Source: Actinomycetota bacterium
Lineage (GTDB): Bacteria > Actinomycetota > Acidimicrobiia > IMCC26256 > PALSA-610
Length of the DNA stretch: 47,414 nucleotides
NCBI GenBank assembly: GCA_003134555.1
Contig: PLBO01000152.1
Coordinates: 50,632-98,045 of the forward strand
Reading direction: 5' to 3'
Within the stretch, counting starts at the first letter, position 1; each line of letters begins with the position of its first letter. This document shows, piece after piece, positions 23,831 through 31,484 of this stretch. The notes beneath the pieces are model-generated. The model made no database searches, was not told where the DNA came from, and was given only the letters and a program-made list of their open reading frames with translations. Made by a program: the position numbers and the translations under genes.

Positions 23831-24724
23831 CAACAACTCCTCGTAGACGAGCTGACCGGCGATCGCGTCATTCTCGCTCCCGCGCGCGCTCTGCGGCCCG
23901 ACACGTTCCGCGTTCATGCCGAACCGCTACCGGCGAGCGTCGCGACCTGTCCGTTCTGCCGCGGCAACGAGCACGAGACACCGCCCGAGGTTGCGCGCCT
24001 CGGTGGGGGTGAGCCGGAGACGCCGGGTTGGTCGCTGCGGGTGGTCCCGAACAAGTACCCGATCGTCGGCGACGGCGTTCCGGGCGCGCACGAGGTCGTG
24101 ATCTTCTCCCCCGCGCACGATGCCGATCTGGGCGCGCTCTCGGAGCACGCGGCGGCCGACGTGCTGCTCGCGCTGCGCGACCGCGCCCGCTTCCATCTCG
24201 CGCACGGCTGTCGATACCCGCAGGCGTTCGTCAACCAGGGCAAGGCCGCGGGCGCGTCGATCGAGCATCCGCACGCCCAGCTCGTCGCGCTCGATCTCGT
24301 GCCGCCGCGCGCGCAGGTACGCCTCGATCGGTTCGCGCCGGCCGCGTTCGCGGACGACCAGGAACACCGGGTCGTCGACGGCGCCGTCGTCGTGTGGTGC
24401 CCGCGCGCGTCTCCAACACCGTTCACGATGCGGCTCGCGCTCGCCGACGGCGGTTCCCGGTTCGACGAAGCCGCCGACGACGACACGCGCGCCGCGGGTG
24501 TCGCCTTGCGCGACGCGATTGCACGGGTACAGCTGGTGCTCGGCGACGTCGCCTACAACGTCATGATCGAGACCGCACCACGCGACCACGCCGGGCCGTT
24601 CCGGTGGTGGATCGACGTGGTTCCCCGCATAACGGTGTACGCAGGTTTCGAGCTGGCCACGGGCCTCTCTGTGAACGTCGTCGCGCCCGCCGACGCGGCC
24701 GGAGCCTTGCGGGCGGCTCGGTGA
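23828..24724 (+). CDS. galT: Galactose-1-phosphate uridylyltransferase-like protein (HIT superfamily)
   Basis: A 298-residue HIT-fold nucleotidyltransferase. The zinc-type CPFC (residues 41-44), RVVPNKYPI (about 71-79), HEVVIFSPAHD, VNQGKAAGASIEHPHAQLVAL with the active-site HPH at 147-149, and a C-terminal WWIDVVPRITVYAGFELATGLSVN match short actinobacterial GalT proteins. The second His of HPH normally forms the uridylyl intermediate. It would move UMP between UDP-glucose and galactose-1-phosphate, but some short relatives act as ADP- or other sugar-1-phosphate transferases. The neighbours are not a Leloir pathway: an SRPBCC gene overlaps it by GTGA and an F420 oxidoreductase follows, so the specificity is open. 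Confidence 0.83.
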   Translation: MQQLLVDELTGDRVILAPARALRPDTFRVHAEPLPASVATCPFCRGNEHETPPEVARLGGGEPETPGWSLRVVPNKYPIVGDGVPGAHEVVIFSPAHDADLGALSEHAAADVLLALRDRARFHLAHGCRYPQAFVNQGKAAGASIEHPHAQLVALDLVPPRAQVRLDRFAPAAFADDQEHRVVDGAVVVWCPRASPTPFTMRLALADGGSRFDEAADDDTRAAGVALRDAIARVQLVLGDVAYNVMIETAPRDHAGPFRWWIDVVPRITVYAGFELATGLSVNVVAPADAAGALRAAR

Positions 24725-25158
24725 AGATCACGGTCGGCATCACCATCGACGCGCCGCCCGACGTCACCTGGAGAGCGGTAGAGCCGATCGAACACCACGT
24801 CCACTGGATGGCCGAAGCCGAGACGATCCGCTTCACCGGCACGAGGACACGCGGTGTCGGGACGACTTTCGACTGCGTCACGAAGGTCGGACCGATTCGG
24901 ATGACCGATCGCATGACGATCACCGAATGGGAGCCGGGCCGGATGATGGGCATCGAGCACACCGGCGTCGTGACCGGTCGGGGCCGGTTCACCTTGCGGC
25001 GCCGGCGCGGCCGCCGGACCCGCTTCACCTGGAAAGAACGCCTGACCTTTCCGTGGTGGATGGGGGGCGCCGTCGGCGCGTTCGCGGCGAAGCCGGTGCT
25101 GCGCGCGATCTGGCGCCGTAACCTGCGCCGGCTGAAGGCGATCGTGGAGGCGGCATGA
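24721..25158 (+). CDS. SRPBCC (START/polyketide cyclase-like) family protein
   Basis: A 145-residue protein of the SRPBCC helix-grip fold, which encloses hydrophobic ligands. It has the usual opening (ITVGITIDAPPDVTWRAVEPIEHHVHWM), a mid region ITEWEPGRMMGIEHTGVV and a long C-terminal helix (VLRAIWRRNLRRLKAIVEAA). A basic stretch (RRRRGRRTRFTWKE, about residues 97-110) is unusual for the fold. Ligand unknown. The GTG start overlaps the galT stop by four bases and its TGA overlaps the next ATG (ATGA), so the three genes are tightly coupled. Confidence 0.8.
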   Translation: MKITVGITIDAPPDVTWRAVEPIEHHVHWMAEAETIRFTGTRTRGVGTTFDCVTKVGPIRMTDRMTITEWEPGRMMGIEHTGVVTGRGRFTLRRRRGRRTRFTWKERLTFPWWMGGAVGAFAAKPVLRAIWRRNLRRLKAIVEAA

Positions 25159-26126
25159 CCAATCGAGCGGTGAGCGTCGCAGGGTTGCAGACGTTGGGCG
25201 CCGGTCTGTCGCTCGACGTCGCGCGCGAGGCCGACGGGCTCGGATACGCGGCGGTGTGGGTCGCCGAGGCAAACGCCGCGGAAGGCATGTCGCTGCTCGG
25301 CGCGATCAGCCAGGTCGCGCCCCACGTCGGCATCGGAACCGGCGTGCTCGCATTGCAACTGCGCACGCCTCCGTTGCACACGATGGCGGCCGCCACGCTC
25401 CAGCAGCTCGCCGGCGACCGCGACGTGTTCCTCGGCGTCGGCATCTCGTCACCGGCGGTGGCGGCCCAGTGGCACGGCGCGGGGTACACCGACCGCCCGA
25501 TCGCCCAGGTGCGCGAATTCCTCACCCTGCTGCGCGAGTGCCTCACGGGCGAGACGGTCACCTTCGAAGGCGACTTCTACACGGTCAAGCGTTTCCGCCT
25601 CGGCCTGAAGCTCGGAGACCGGCGCCCGAAGATCGCTCTCGCGGCTTTGAACAAGCAGATGCTGCGCCTGGGCGGCGAGCTGGCCGACGTCGTGCTGCTG
25701 AATTATCTACCCGCGTCGATTGTTCCGTGGTGCGTCGAGCGTGTGCGCGCCGGCGGCGACGCGCAGATCCACGCGTACGTGCACTGCGCCGTCACCGACC
25801 GCGATCGCTACGCCGACCTCGCCCGCAAAGATCTCCTCAACTACGCAGTCGTTCCCGCGTACGCCGCGCAGTTCGAGCGGGCGGGCTTCATCGACGAGGT
25901 TCGGCACTTCCAGAATCGCTGGGCCGTCCGCGATCGCGACGGCGCGCTCGAGGCGATCAGCGACGACTGGGTCGACGCGATCCAGATCATGGGCGACGAA
26001 CAGCACGTGCGCGACGCGGTGCAGGCCTACGCCGACCAGGGCGTCGACGTCCCGATCGTGTTCGTGTTGCCATGGGGCGAAGACCGCAGGGCGACGGTCA
26101 GCGCCACGCTCCGCGCCCTCGCCTGA
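25155..26126 (+). CDS. LLM class F420-dependent oxidoreductase
   Basis: A 323-residue luciferase-like TIM-barrel flavin/F420 oxidoreductase. Evidence: VSVAGLQTLGAGLSLDVAREADGLGYAAVWVAEAN (typical first strands and helix), IGTGVLALQLRTPPLHTMAAATLQQLAGDRDVFLGVGISSP (about residues 57-97), and RPKIALAALNKQMLRLGGELADVVLLNYLP (about 155-185). These match actinobacterial F420-dependent LLM reductases, a group that includes hydride-transfer enzymes acting on varied lipids and aromatics. The window also encodes the F420 biosynthetic enzymes FbiA and CofE. Substrate unknown. It is the last gene of the galT-SRPBCC operon and ends seven bases from a convergent crotonase. Confidence 0.88.
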   Translation: MTNRAVSVAGLQTLGAGLSLDVAREADGLGYAAVWVAEANAAEGMSLLGAISQVAPHVGIGTGVLALQLRTPPLHTMAAATLQQLAGDRDVFLGVGISSPAVAAQWHGAGYTDRPIAQVREFLTLLRECLTGETVTFEGDFYTVKRFRLGLKLGDRRPKIALAALNKQMLRLGGELADVVLLNYLPASIVPWCVERVRAGGDAQIHAYVHCAVTDRDRYADLARKDLLNYAVVPAYAAQFERAGFIDEVRHFQNRWAVRDRDGALEAISDDWVDAIQIMGDEQHVRDAVQAYADQGVDVPIVFVLPWGEDRRATVSATLRALA

Positions 26127-26133
26127 ATCAACT

Positions 26134-26913
26134 TCAGCGACCGGCGAACTTCGCCTTGCCGGGTCCATCGGCCAGGAACGACTGCACACCGGTGCGCGCG
26201 TCGTCGGTGCCGAACACCTCGACGAACGCGTCCCGCTCGAGGTCGAGGCCGTCCGCGAGCGGTCGGCCGAGGCCGTCATCGATTGCCCGCTTCGCGAGAC
26301 CCATGGCCGCAACCGCGCCCTTCGCGAGCTCCGCAGCCCAACGGAGCGCGGTGTGCTCCTCTTCACCGGGTGCGACCAGGCGGTCGACGAGACCGATCGC
26401 GTGCGCTTCGGCGGCGCGTACTTGCCGGCCGCTCCAGATCATGTCCTTCGCGCGCGCGGGGCCGACGAGGCGCGTCAATCGCTGCGTCCCGCCCGCGCCC
26501 GGGATGATGCCGAGCAGGATCTCCGGCTGCCCGACCCGCGCCGACTCCCCCGCGACCCGCAGGTCGCACGCGCACGCGAGCTCGAGCCCGCCGCCCAGCG
26601 CGTACCCCCGGATCGCCGCGATCACCGGACGCGGGATCGCGGCGACTGCGTCGAACGCGTCGCGGAACGCGTCCGCGATCGCCCGTGCCGCCTCCTGACC
26701 CGAGAACTCGGAGATGTCGGCGCCGGCCGCGAACGCCTTCTCGCCACCCGCGACCACGACCGCTTTCACCGCCGCGTCGTTACCGACCGCGCGCGCGACA
26801 TCGCGCAGGCGTTCGAGCAACGCCCGCGAAAGCGGGTTCATCGGCGGGTTGTTCAGGCGCACGACGACGACACCGTCGGCGTGCGGCTCGGTCAGGACGA
26901 GATCGTCGGCCAT
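26134..26913 (-). CDS. Enoyl-CoA hydratase (crotonase family), both catalytic Glu present
   Basis: A 259-residue crotonase. Oxyanion-hole segments FAAGADISEF (about residues 61-70) and GYALGGGLELACACDLRV (about 103-120) are intact. Both catalytic glutamates of classical hydratases are present, Glu111 (in GGLELA) and Glu131 (in VGQPEILLGIIPGAGGTQRL), so syn-hydration of trans-2-enoyl-CoA is expected. ATG 26913 has TAGGGT six bases upstream (26920-26925), the same arrangement as fbiA. It probably works with the acyl-CoA dehydrogenase and carboxylase of this region in fatty-acid or branched-chain amino-acid breakdown. Confidence 0.93.
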   Translation of the reverse strand: MADDLVLTEPHADGVVVVRLNNPPMNPLSRALLERLRDVARAVGNDAAVKAVVVAGGEKAFAAGADISEFSGQEAARAIADAFRDAFDAVAAIPRPVIAAIRGYALGGGLELACACDLRVAGESARVGQPEILLGIIPGAGGTQRLTRLVGPARAKDMIWSGRQVRAAEAHAIGLVDRLVAPGEEEHTALRWAAELAKGAVAAMGLAKRAIDDGLGRPLADGLDLERDAFVEVFGTDDARTGVQSFLADGPGKAKFAGR

Positions 26914-26925
26914 GTCGGGACCCTA
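26911..26925 (-). promoter_or_regulatory. Leaderless-type -10 box before the crotonase gene
   Basis: On the minus strand TAGGGT (26920-26925), six bases, then ATG 26913. The hexamer is within TATAGGGT. Identical hexamer and spacing to the fbiA promoter. Confidence 0.5.
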
Positions 26926-26933
26926 TAACCGAC

Positions 26934-27581
26934 TCACGCGCGCGAGCGCGGGAACAGCACCTCCGCGGCAACGGGCACGAAGCCGGCCGCGCCCAGCGCC
27001 CGCAACGACGCCGCGTTCCCCGGCGCCACTTGCGCCCACAGTGGCTCGCCCGCGGGGACGAGACCGGCGGCGGCCCGTGCCACCTTCCGGCCGAACCCGT
27101 GCCCTTGCGCGCCCGGCAGCACTTCGAATCCGAACTCCCAGCGATCACACACCCCGCGCCCGACGACGAGCACCGCGGCATCGTCGTCGGTGACGAAGAC
27201 GCGCATCTCCTGTCGATACCGCGACGCGCGTTCGACGCGTGGATGATCGTGACCGTCGACCTCGCGCAGCCAATCGGGCGCGCCCTCGCCACCACCGATG
27301 CGACACAACAGCGCGTCGAAGGTGGCGGGTATCGACCCGAGGCGTTGGCCCAGCCACGTCAGCGTCGCGGGCGACATCGGGACCGAGAAATCGCCGGGTG
27401 ACACTCGCGCCGCGACCTCCTCGGCATCGATATCCGCGGCCAACATGAAATGACCCGTCAGCCCGATGATCGCATCGGCCCGCCCACCCGGCGACGGCAC
27501 GACTTCGACCAATCCGTCGGCCGGCGGGAACTTCCCGGCCGCCACATCGTCGAGCAGCGCGCGCAGTGGGTGCGTGCTCAC
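26934..27581 (-). CDS. GNAT family N-acetyltransferase
   Basis: A 215-residue protein whose C-terminal half carries a GNAT fold. FEVLPGAQGHGFGRKVARAAAGLV (about residues 153-176) is motif A with the Q-x-x-G-x-G acetyl-CoA loop, and VAPGNAASLRALGAAGFVPV (about 185-204) is motif B. The N-terminal half (LTGHFMLAADIDAEEVAARV and onward) is not a known GNAT part and may form a substrate-facing domain. The acceptor is unknown. Its GTG (27581) overlaps the meaB stop by four bases (GTGA), so it is co-translated with meaB. Confidence 0.82.
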   Translation of the reverse strand: MSTHPLRALLDDVAAGKFPPADGLVEVVPSPGGRADAIIGLTGHFMLAADIDAEEVAARVSPGDFSVPMSPATLTWLGQRLGSIPATFDALLCRIGGGEGAPDWLREVDGHDHPRVERASRYRQEMRVFVTDDDAAVLVVGRGVCDRWEFGFEVLPGAQGHGFGRKVARAAAGLVPAGEPLWAQVAPGNAASLRALGAAGFVPVAAEVLFPRSRA

Positions 27582-28516
27582 GCCTTCCGCAGCTCCTCCG
27601 CGGCTGTATACGGATCGCGCGTGCGATCCGCGACCTCGTCGACGATCGTCTCGAAGCGCGGCCCGCTGCAGAGCGTCGACGCACGCTCCGCCATGTCGGC
27701 GGCGACCAAGCCGCGCAACTCCTCGCGCAGGCGATCCCGGCGCCGCGCCTCCGCGTCGCCCGTCGCTTCCAGGTGAGCCCGATGCGCGACGACCGCGTCG
27801 AACAGCTCGTCGACACCCTCACCCGTCGTCGCGACGGTGCGCACGATGGGTGGTCGCCACGCCTGCCGGCTCGACAACTCGAGCATTCCGACGAGATCGC
27901 TCTCGGTCTCGGCCGCACCCGGCCGGTCGGCCTTGTTCACGACGAACACATCGGCGATCTCCATCAGCCCCGCCTTCGCGGTCTGCACCGAGTCGCCCCA
28001 ACCCGGGTTCACCACGACGACCGTGGTGTCGGCGTGCCCGGCGATCTCGACCTCGACCTGCCCGACGCCGACGGTCTCGATCACGATCCAGGCTTTGCCG
28101 ACCGCGTCGAGCACGCGCGCTGCTTGCGGTGTGGCCAACGACAGGCCGCCGAGATGTCCGCGCGTGGCCATCGACCGGATGAAGACCCCCGGGTCGGTCG
28201 TGTGACTCTGCATGCGCACCCGGTCGCCGAGGATCGCGCCCCCGCTGAACGGGCTCGTCGGATCGACCGCGAGTACGCCGACCTCTTCGCCGTCGGCGCG
28301 CAGCCGGCCGACGAGTTGGTCGGTCAGTGTCGACTTTCCCGCGCCGGGCGCGCCCGTGATCCCGATCGACCACGCGTTGCCCGTGCGCGGGTGCAGCATC
28401 TGGATCGCGACACGCGCGCCCTCGCCACCCCGTTCGACCAATGAGATGACCTTGGCGATCGAACGCCGGTCACCCTCGAGCGCGCGCTCGACGAGCGCGA
28501 CCGTGGCGTCTCCCAT
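27578..28516 (-). CDS. meaB: MeaB/ArgK-type G protein (acyl-CoA mutase chaperone)
   Basis: A 312-residue SIMIBI-class GTPase. Walker A GAPGAGKS at about 55-62, VLAVDPTSPFSGGAILGDRVRM (about 80-101, switch and Asp), SMATRGHLGGLS, ETVGVGQVEVEIAGHADTTVVVVNPGWGD (about 147-175) and NKAD base-recognition motif. MeaB proteins guard B12-dependent acyl-CoA mutases: they gate cobalamin loading and eject damaged cofactor. A mutase large subunit is encoded at 39848-41461, some 11 kb away, so the two probably cooperate. The ATG at 28516 lies 12 bases after the NifU-domain gene. Confidence 0.95.
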   Translation of the reverse strand: MGDATVALVERALEGDRRSIAKVISLVERGGEGARVAIQMLHPRTGNAWSIGITGAPGAGKSTLTDQLVGRLRADGEEVGVLAVDPTSPFSGGAILGDRVRMQSHTTDPGVFIRSMATRGHLGGLSLATPQAARVLDAVGKAWIVIETVGVGQVEVEIAGHADTTVVVVNPGWGDSVQTAKAGLMEIADVFVVNKADRPGAAETESDLVGMLELSSRQAWRPPIVRTVATTGEGVDELFDAVVAHRAHLEATGDAEARRRDRLREELRGLVAADMAERASTLCSGPRFETIVDEVADRTRDPYTAAEELRKA

Positions 28517-28528
28517 GGAGCGCCGACG

Positions 28529-28774
28529 CTACTCGTCGGCAACGACCTCGGTGATGCCGGGAACGCGGTCCATGATGATCCGCTCGACGCCGGCCTTGAG
28601 CGTCATCATCGACACCGGGCAGGTCCCGCACGCGCCTACGAGCGACACGTGCACCACCGCGTCCTCGTCGATGCCGTTGAAGACGATGTCGCCCCCGTCG
28701 CTCTGGAGCGCGGGGCGGATCGCCTCGATCGCCTCGAGGACACCTGGTTCCATCTCGGCGACATCGAGCGCCAT
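28529..28774 (-). CDS. NifU-like Fe-S scaffold domain protein
   Basis: An 81-residue single-domain protein with IEAIRPALQSDGGDIVFNGID and VSLVGACGTCPVSMMTLKAGVERIIMDRVPG. The CGTC motif binds an iron-sulfur cluster for delivery to client proteins. The start is ATG 28774, with TTTGGAG about six bases upstream; an ATG at 28807 in the same frame would add 11 residues that are not conserved in the family. It lies between murA and meaB on the same strand. Confidence 0.9.
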   Translation of the reverse strand: MALDVAEMEPGVLEAIEAIRPALQSDGGDIVFNGIDEDAVVHVSLVGACGTCPVSMMTLKAGVERIIMDRVPGITEVVADE

Positions 28775-28864
28775 CAGTTCTCCAAACCGTCGGGACTTGC
28801 CGGGCACAACCGTTCCAGTATCGCGCTTGTTCCCCGAGGCCCTCGACCCGGGCCGTTTCGTCGC

Positions 28865-30124
28865 TCAGTCGTCGAGGCGCTCGACGTCGGCACCCAGGGA
28901 CCGGAGCCGACCGGCGAGGTCGGAATAACCGCGCTCGATGTGCTCGCCGCCGTGCACGACGGTCTCGCCGTCGGCAACCAGCCCGGCGAGAACGAGCGCG
29001 GCGCCGGCCCGGACGTCGGACGCCTGCACCGGAGCGCCCGACAGCCGGCGCACGCCGCGCACGATGGCGTGCCGGCCCTCGGTCCGGACGTCGGCGCCCA
29101 TACGCGCGAGCTCGTCGACGAACTGGAAGCGGCCGTCGTACACGTTCTCGGTGACGATCGCGCTGCCCTCGGAGACGGTCATCACCGCGACCGCGAGCGG
29201 CATGAAGTCGGTCGCGAAACCGGGATGGGGCAACGTCGCGACGTCGACCGCGCGTAGCCGCCGAGAGGCGAACGCCCAGAGTCCGTCGCTCGTCGGCGAG
29301 ATGCGCATACCCATCTCGCACAACTTCATCGAGACGATCTCGACGTGCTCCGGCAGCACACCCACGAGCTCGATCTCGCCGCCCGCGATGCCGCACGCCA
29401 TGAGCAGCGTTCCGGCCTCGACCCGGTCGGCCATGATCTCGCTGTCGACGGCGTGCAACTCCTCGACGCCTTCGATCTCGATCGTCGACGTGCCGGCACC
29501 CAACAGGTGGCCACCCATGCGGTTGAGGAACGTGGCTAACGCGGTGACTTCGGGCTCGCGCGCGGCGTTCTCGATCACCGTGGTGCCCTTGGCGAGTACT
29601 GCCGCGCACATGAGGTTCTCGGTCGCGCCGACACTCGGGAACTCGAGAACGGTGCGCGCCCCGTGCAACAGCTCCGCGCGCGCGACGACGTAGCCGTGCG
29701 CGACCTCGACCTCGGCGCCCATTGCCGCGAGACCGCGCAGGTGCATGTCGACCTTACGGCTGCCGATGTTGTCGCCGCCCGGGAGCGCAACCCGCGCCTG
29801 GCCGCAGCGCGCGAGCAGCGGACCGAGCACGTTGAACGAGGCGCGCATGCGCGCGACGAGCTCGTACGGCGCCTCGGGTGTCAGCTCACCGCTCGCGTCG
29901 ACCCGAACGACGTCGGGCGCGGGCTGGTCGACGCGCGCACCTGTGGCGCGCAGGAGGTCGATCATCACGTCGAGGTCGCGCACCGTCGGCACGTTTCGCA
30001 AGGTGGTGACACCGGGCGCCAGGAGCGCGGCCGCCATCTGTTTCAGGCCGGCGTTCTTGGTTGCGCCCGAGGGCTGCACGCGGCCGGCGAGCGGTCCGCT
30101 CGCGCGCACACGGAATCGAGTCAC
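28865..30124 (-). CDS. murA: UDP-N-acetylglucosamine 1-carboxyvinyltransferase (MurA) with Cys-to-Asp active site
   Basis: A 419-residue enolpyruvyl transferase catalysing the first committed step of peptidoglycan synthesis. Typical segments: SGATKNAGLKQMAAALL (residues 19-35, with conserved Lys-Asn), NVPTVRDLDVMIDLLRATGA, RASFNVLGPLLAR, ALPGGDNIGSRKVDMHL (about 113-129), EFPSVGATENLMCAAVLAKG, PEPEVTALATFLNRMGG-like helix and GIEELHAV-like strands. The active-site loop has Asp118 where E. coli MurA has Cys115, as in Mycobacterium, so the enzyme should be insensitive to fosfomycin. GTG start 30124. It lies 11 bases after a crotonase gene. Confidence 0.95.
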   Translation of the reverse strand: MTRFRVRASGPLAGRVQPSGATKNAGLKQMAAALLAPGVTTLRNVPTVRDLDVMIDLLRATGARVDQPAPDVVRVDASGELTPEAPYELVARMRASFNVLGPLLARCGQARVALPGGDNIGSRKVDMHLRGLAAMGAEVEVAHGYVVARAELLHGARTVLEFPSVGATENLMCAAVLAKGTTVIENAAREPEVTALATFLNRMGGHLLGAGTSTIEIEGVEELHAVDSEIMADRVEAGTLLMACGIAGGEIELVGVLPEHVEIVSMKLCEMGMRISPTSDGLWAFASRRLRAVDVATLPHPGFATDFMPLAVAVMTVSEGSAIVTENVYDGRFQFVDELARMGADVRTEGRHAIVRGVRRLSGAPVQASDVRAGAALVLAGLVADGETVVHGGEHIERGYSDLAGRLRSLGADVERLDD

Positions 30125-30135
30125 GCCGGAGAAGA

Positions 30136-30960
30136 CTACTTTCCGGAGTAGTCGGGTTGGCGTTGTTCGACGAAAGCCTGGATCGCTTCGCGCATGTCGT
30201 CCGACCGCAGGCAGACGGCCTGGGCCTCGGCTTCGACGACCAGCCCTTCCGCGACCGGGAGACGTCCGGCCGCTTCGACTGCGCGCTTCGCGCCCTGCAC
30301 CGCGAGCGGCGGTTGCGCGGCGATTGCCGCCGCGAGCGCGCCGGCATCTTCTTCGAGCGCGTCGTCGTCGACGAGCCGCTCACACAGCCCGATGCGATAC
30401 GCCTCGTCGGCGTCGATGCGGGCGGCGGTCCAGATCAGCTCCTTGGCCTTGCCCGGACCGACGACGCGCGGCAGCCGTTGCGTTCCGCCGAGGTCGGGCA
30501 GGATTCCGTACTTGTGCTCGAGCAGACCCACCGACGTGCCGCGCGCGAACACGCGAATGTCGCACGCGAGCGCCATCTGCAAACCCGCGCCGAGCGCGAA
30601 CCCGCGCACCGCGGCGATCGTCGGGTAGCGCGCCTCCTCGAGCCAGGAGTACGCCTCCTGGGTACGCAAGATGCCGTCGACCGTCGGGTCGAGATGACGC
30701 GTCCCCGCGTCGTCGCCTTCTTCGATCGAGTCGGTCGAGCTTCCGGTGAACACCGAGGTGTCGATGCCCGACGAGAACGCGCGTCCGTTGCCGATCACTA
30801 CCAGCGCGCGCAATTCCGGGTCGTCGCGCAACTCCTTGCCCAGCGCGCGCAATTCCTGCCACATCAAGATCGTGAACGAGTTCAGCTTGTCGGGGCGATT
30901 CAGCCGCAGCCACCCGATGCGACCGTCGCGCGTGAGCTCGACGGTTTCGTAGTCGGTCAT
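30136..30960 (-). CDS. Crotonase family protein (enoyl-CoA hydratase/isomerase), one catalytic Glu replaced by Gln
   Basis: A 274-residue crotonase from ATG 30960, overlapping the cyclase stop (ATGA). Oxyanion-hole motifs FSSGIDTSVF (about residues 62-71) and GFALGAGLQMALACDIRV (about 120-137) are present. Where classical hydratases have two Glu, this has Gln128 and Glu148 (GLLEHKYGILPDLGGTQRL). Loss of the first Glu with retention of the second occurs in crotonases that isomerise or otherwise process CoA thioesters, so hydratase activity should not be assumed. An insertion with acidic residues (SSTDSIEEGDDAGTRHL, about 74-90) follows the first oxyanion loop. Confidence 0.88.
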   Translation of the reverse strand: MTDYETVELTRDGRIGWLRLNRPDKLNSFTILMWQELRALGKELRDDPELRALVVIGNGRAFSSGIDTSVFTGSSTDSIEEGDDAGTRHLDPTVDGILRTQEAYSWLEEARYPTIAAVRGFALGAGLQMALACDIRVFARGTSVGLLEHKYGILPDLGGTQRLPRVVGPGKAKELIWTAARIDADEAYRIGLCERLVDDDALEEDAGALAAAIAAQPPLAVQGAKRAVEAAGRLPVAEGLVVEAEAQAVCLRSDDMREAIQAFVEQRQPDYSGK

Positions 30961-31472
30961 GTGCGAACGGTATCGCCGGCCGCCGCGCAGCCGAAACGGA
31001 CGACCTCGACCGGCTCTTGTATGCCCGCGACGGAAATCATCCCCGCGGGTTCGATCGGCGTACCGTCGGGCGCATGCTCGGCCAGCTCGACGGTCGCGAG
31101 GATCTCGTGCGGCTGCGCCACCACGGCGAGCCGCGCCGCGAGATTCACCGATCGGCCGGTGTAGTCGTCGCCCTCGAGCAGGATCACGGCGCCACCGGCA
31201 CATCCCGCGTGCATCGAGAGCGGCAGCTCGAGCTCGTGTGTGAGCGTTTCGAGCTTCGACACCGCGGCAATGAGCTGGGTGGGCTCGACCGACACCAGCA
31301 TGCAGCCGTCACCGAGCCACTTCGCGATGCGGACGCCGAACTCGGTCGCAACCTGGCGGACCGCGCCCCGGAACACGGTCAGGACTCGCACCGACTCGTC
31401 GTCACCGAACTGGTCACCGAATGACGTGAAGCCGGAGAGGTCGACGAACGAGAACCACCGGTCGACTCGCAC
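30957..31472 (-). CDS. Stand-alone class III adenylate/guanylate cyclase domain protein
   Basis: A 171-residue protein comprising essentially one class III nucleotidyl cyclase homology domain. The two metal aspartates (Asp11 in FVDLSGFTSF and Asp55 in KWLGDGCML), the substrate Lys51, Asp103 in GDDYTGRSVNLAARL, the transition-state Asn110 and Arg114 are all present, so it looks catalytically competent; the Lys/Asp pair favours ATP. There are no membrane, receiver, GAF or HAMP domains. Class III enzymes act as dimers with shared active sites. GTG start at 31472, 12 bases after the hydrolase gene, and overlapping the crotonase gene by four bases, so it sits inside a metabolic operon. No cAMP-binding regulator is visible nearby. 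Confidence 0.85.
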   Translation of the reverse strand: MRVDRWFSFVDLSGFTSFGDQFGDDESVRVLTVFRGAVRQVATEFGVRIAKWLGDGCMLVSVEPTQLIAAVSKLETLTHELELPLSMHAGCAGGAVILLEGDDYTGRSVNLAARLAVVAQPHEILATVELAEHAPDGTPIEPAGMISVAGIQEPVEVVRFGCAAAGDTVRT

Positions 31473-31484
31473 GACCAGAGTCTC

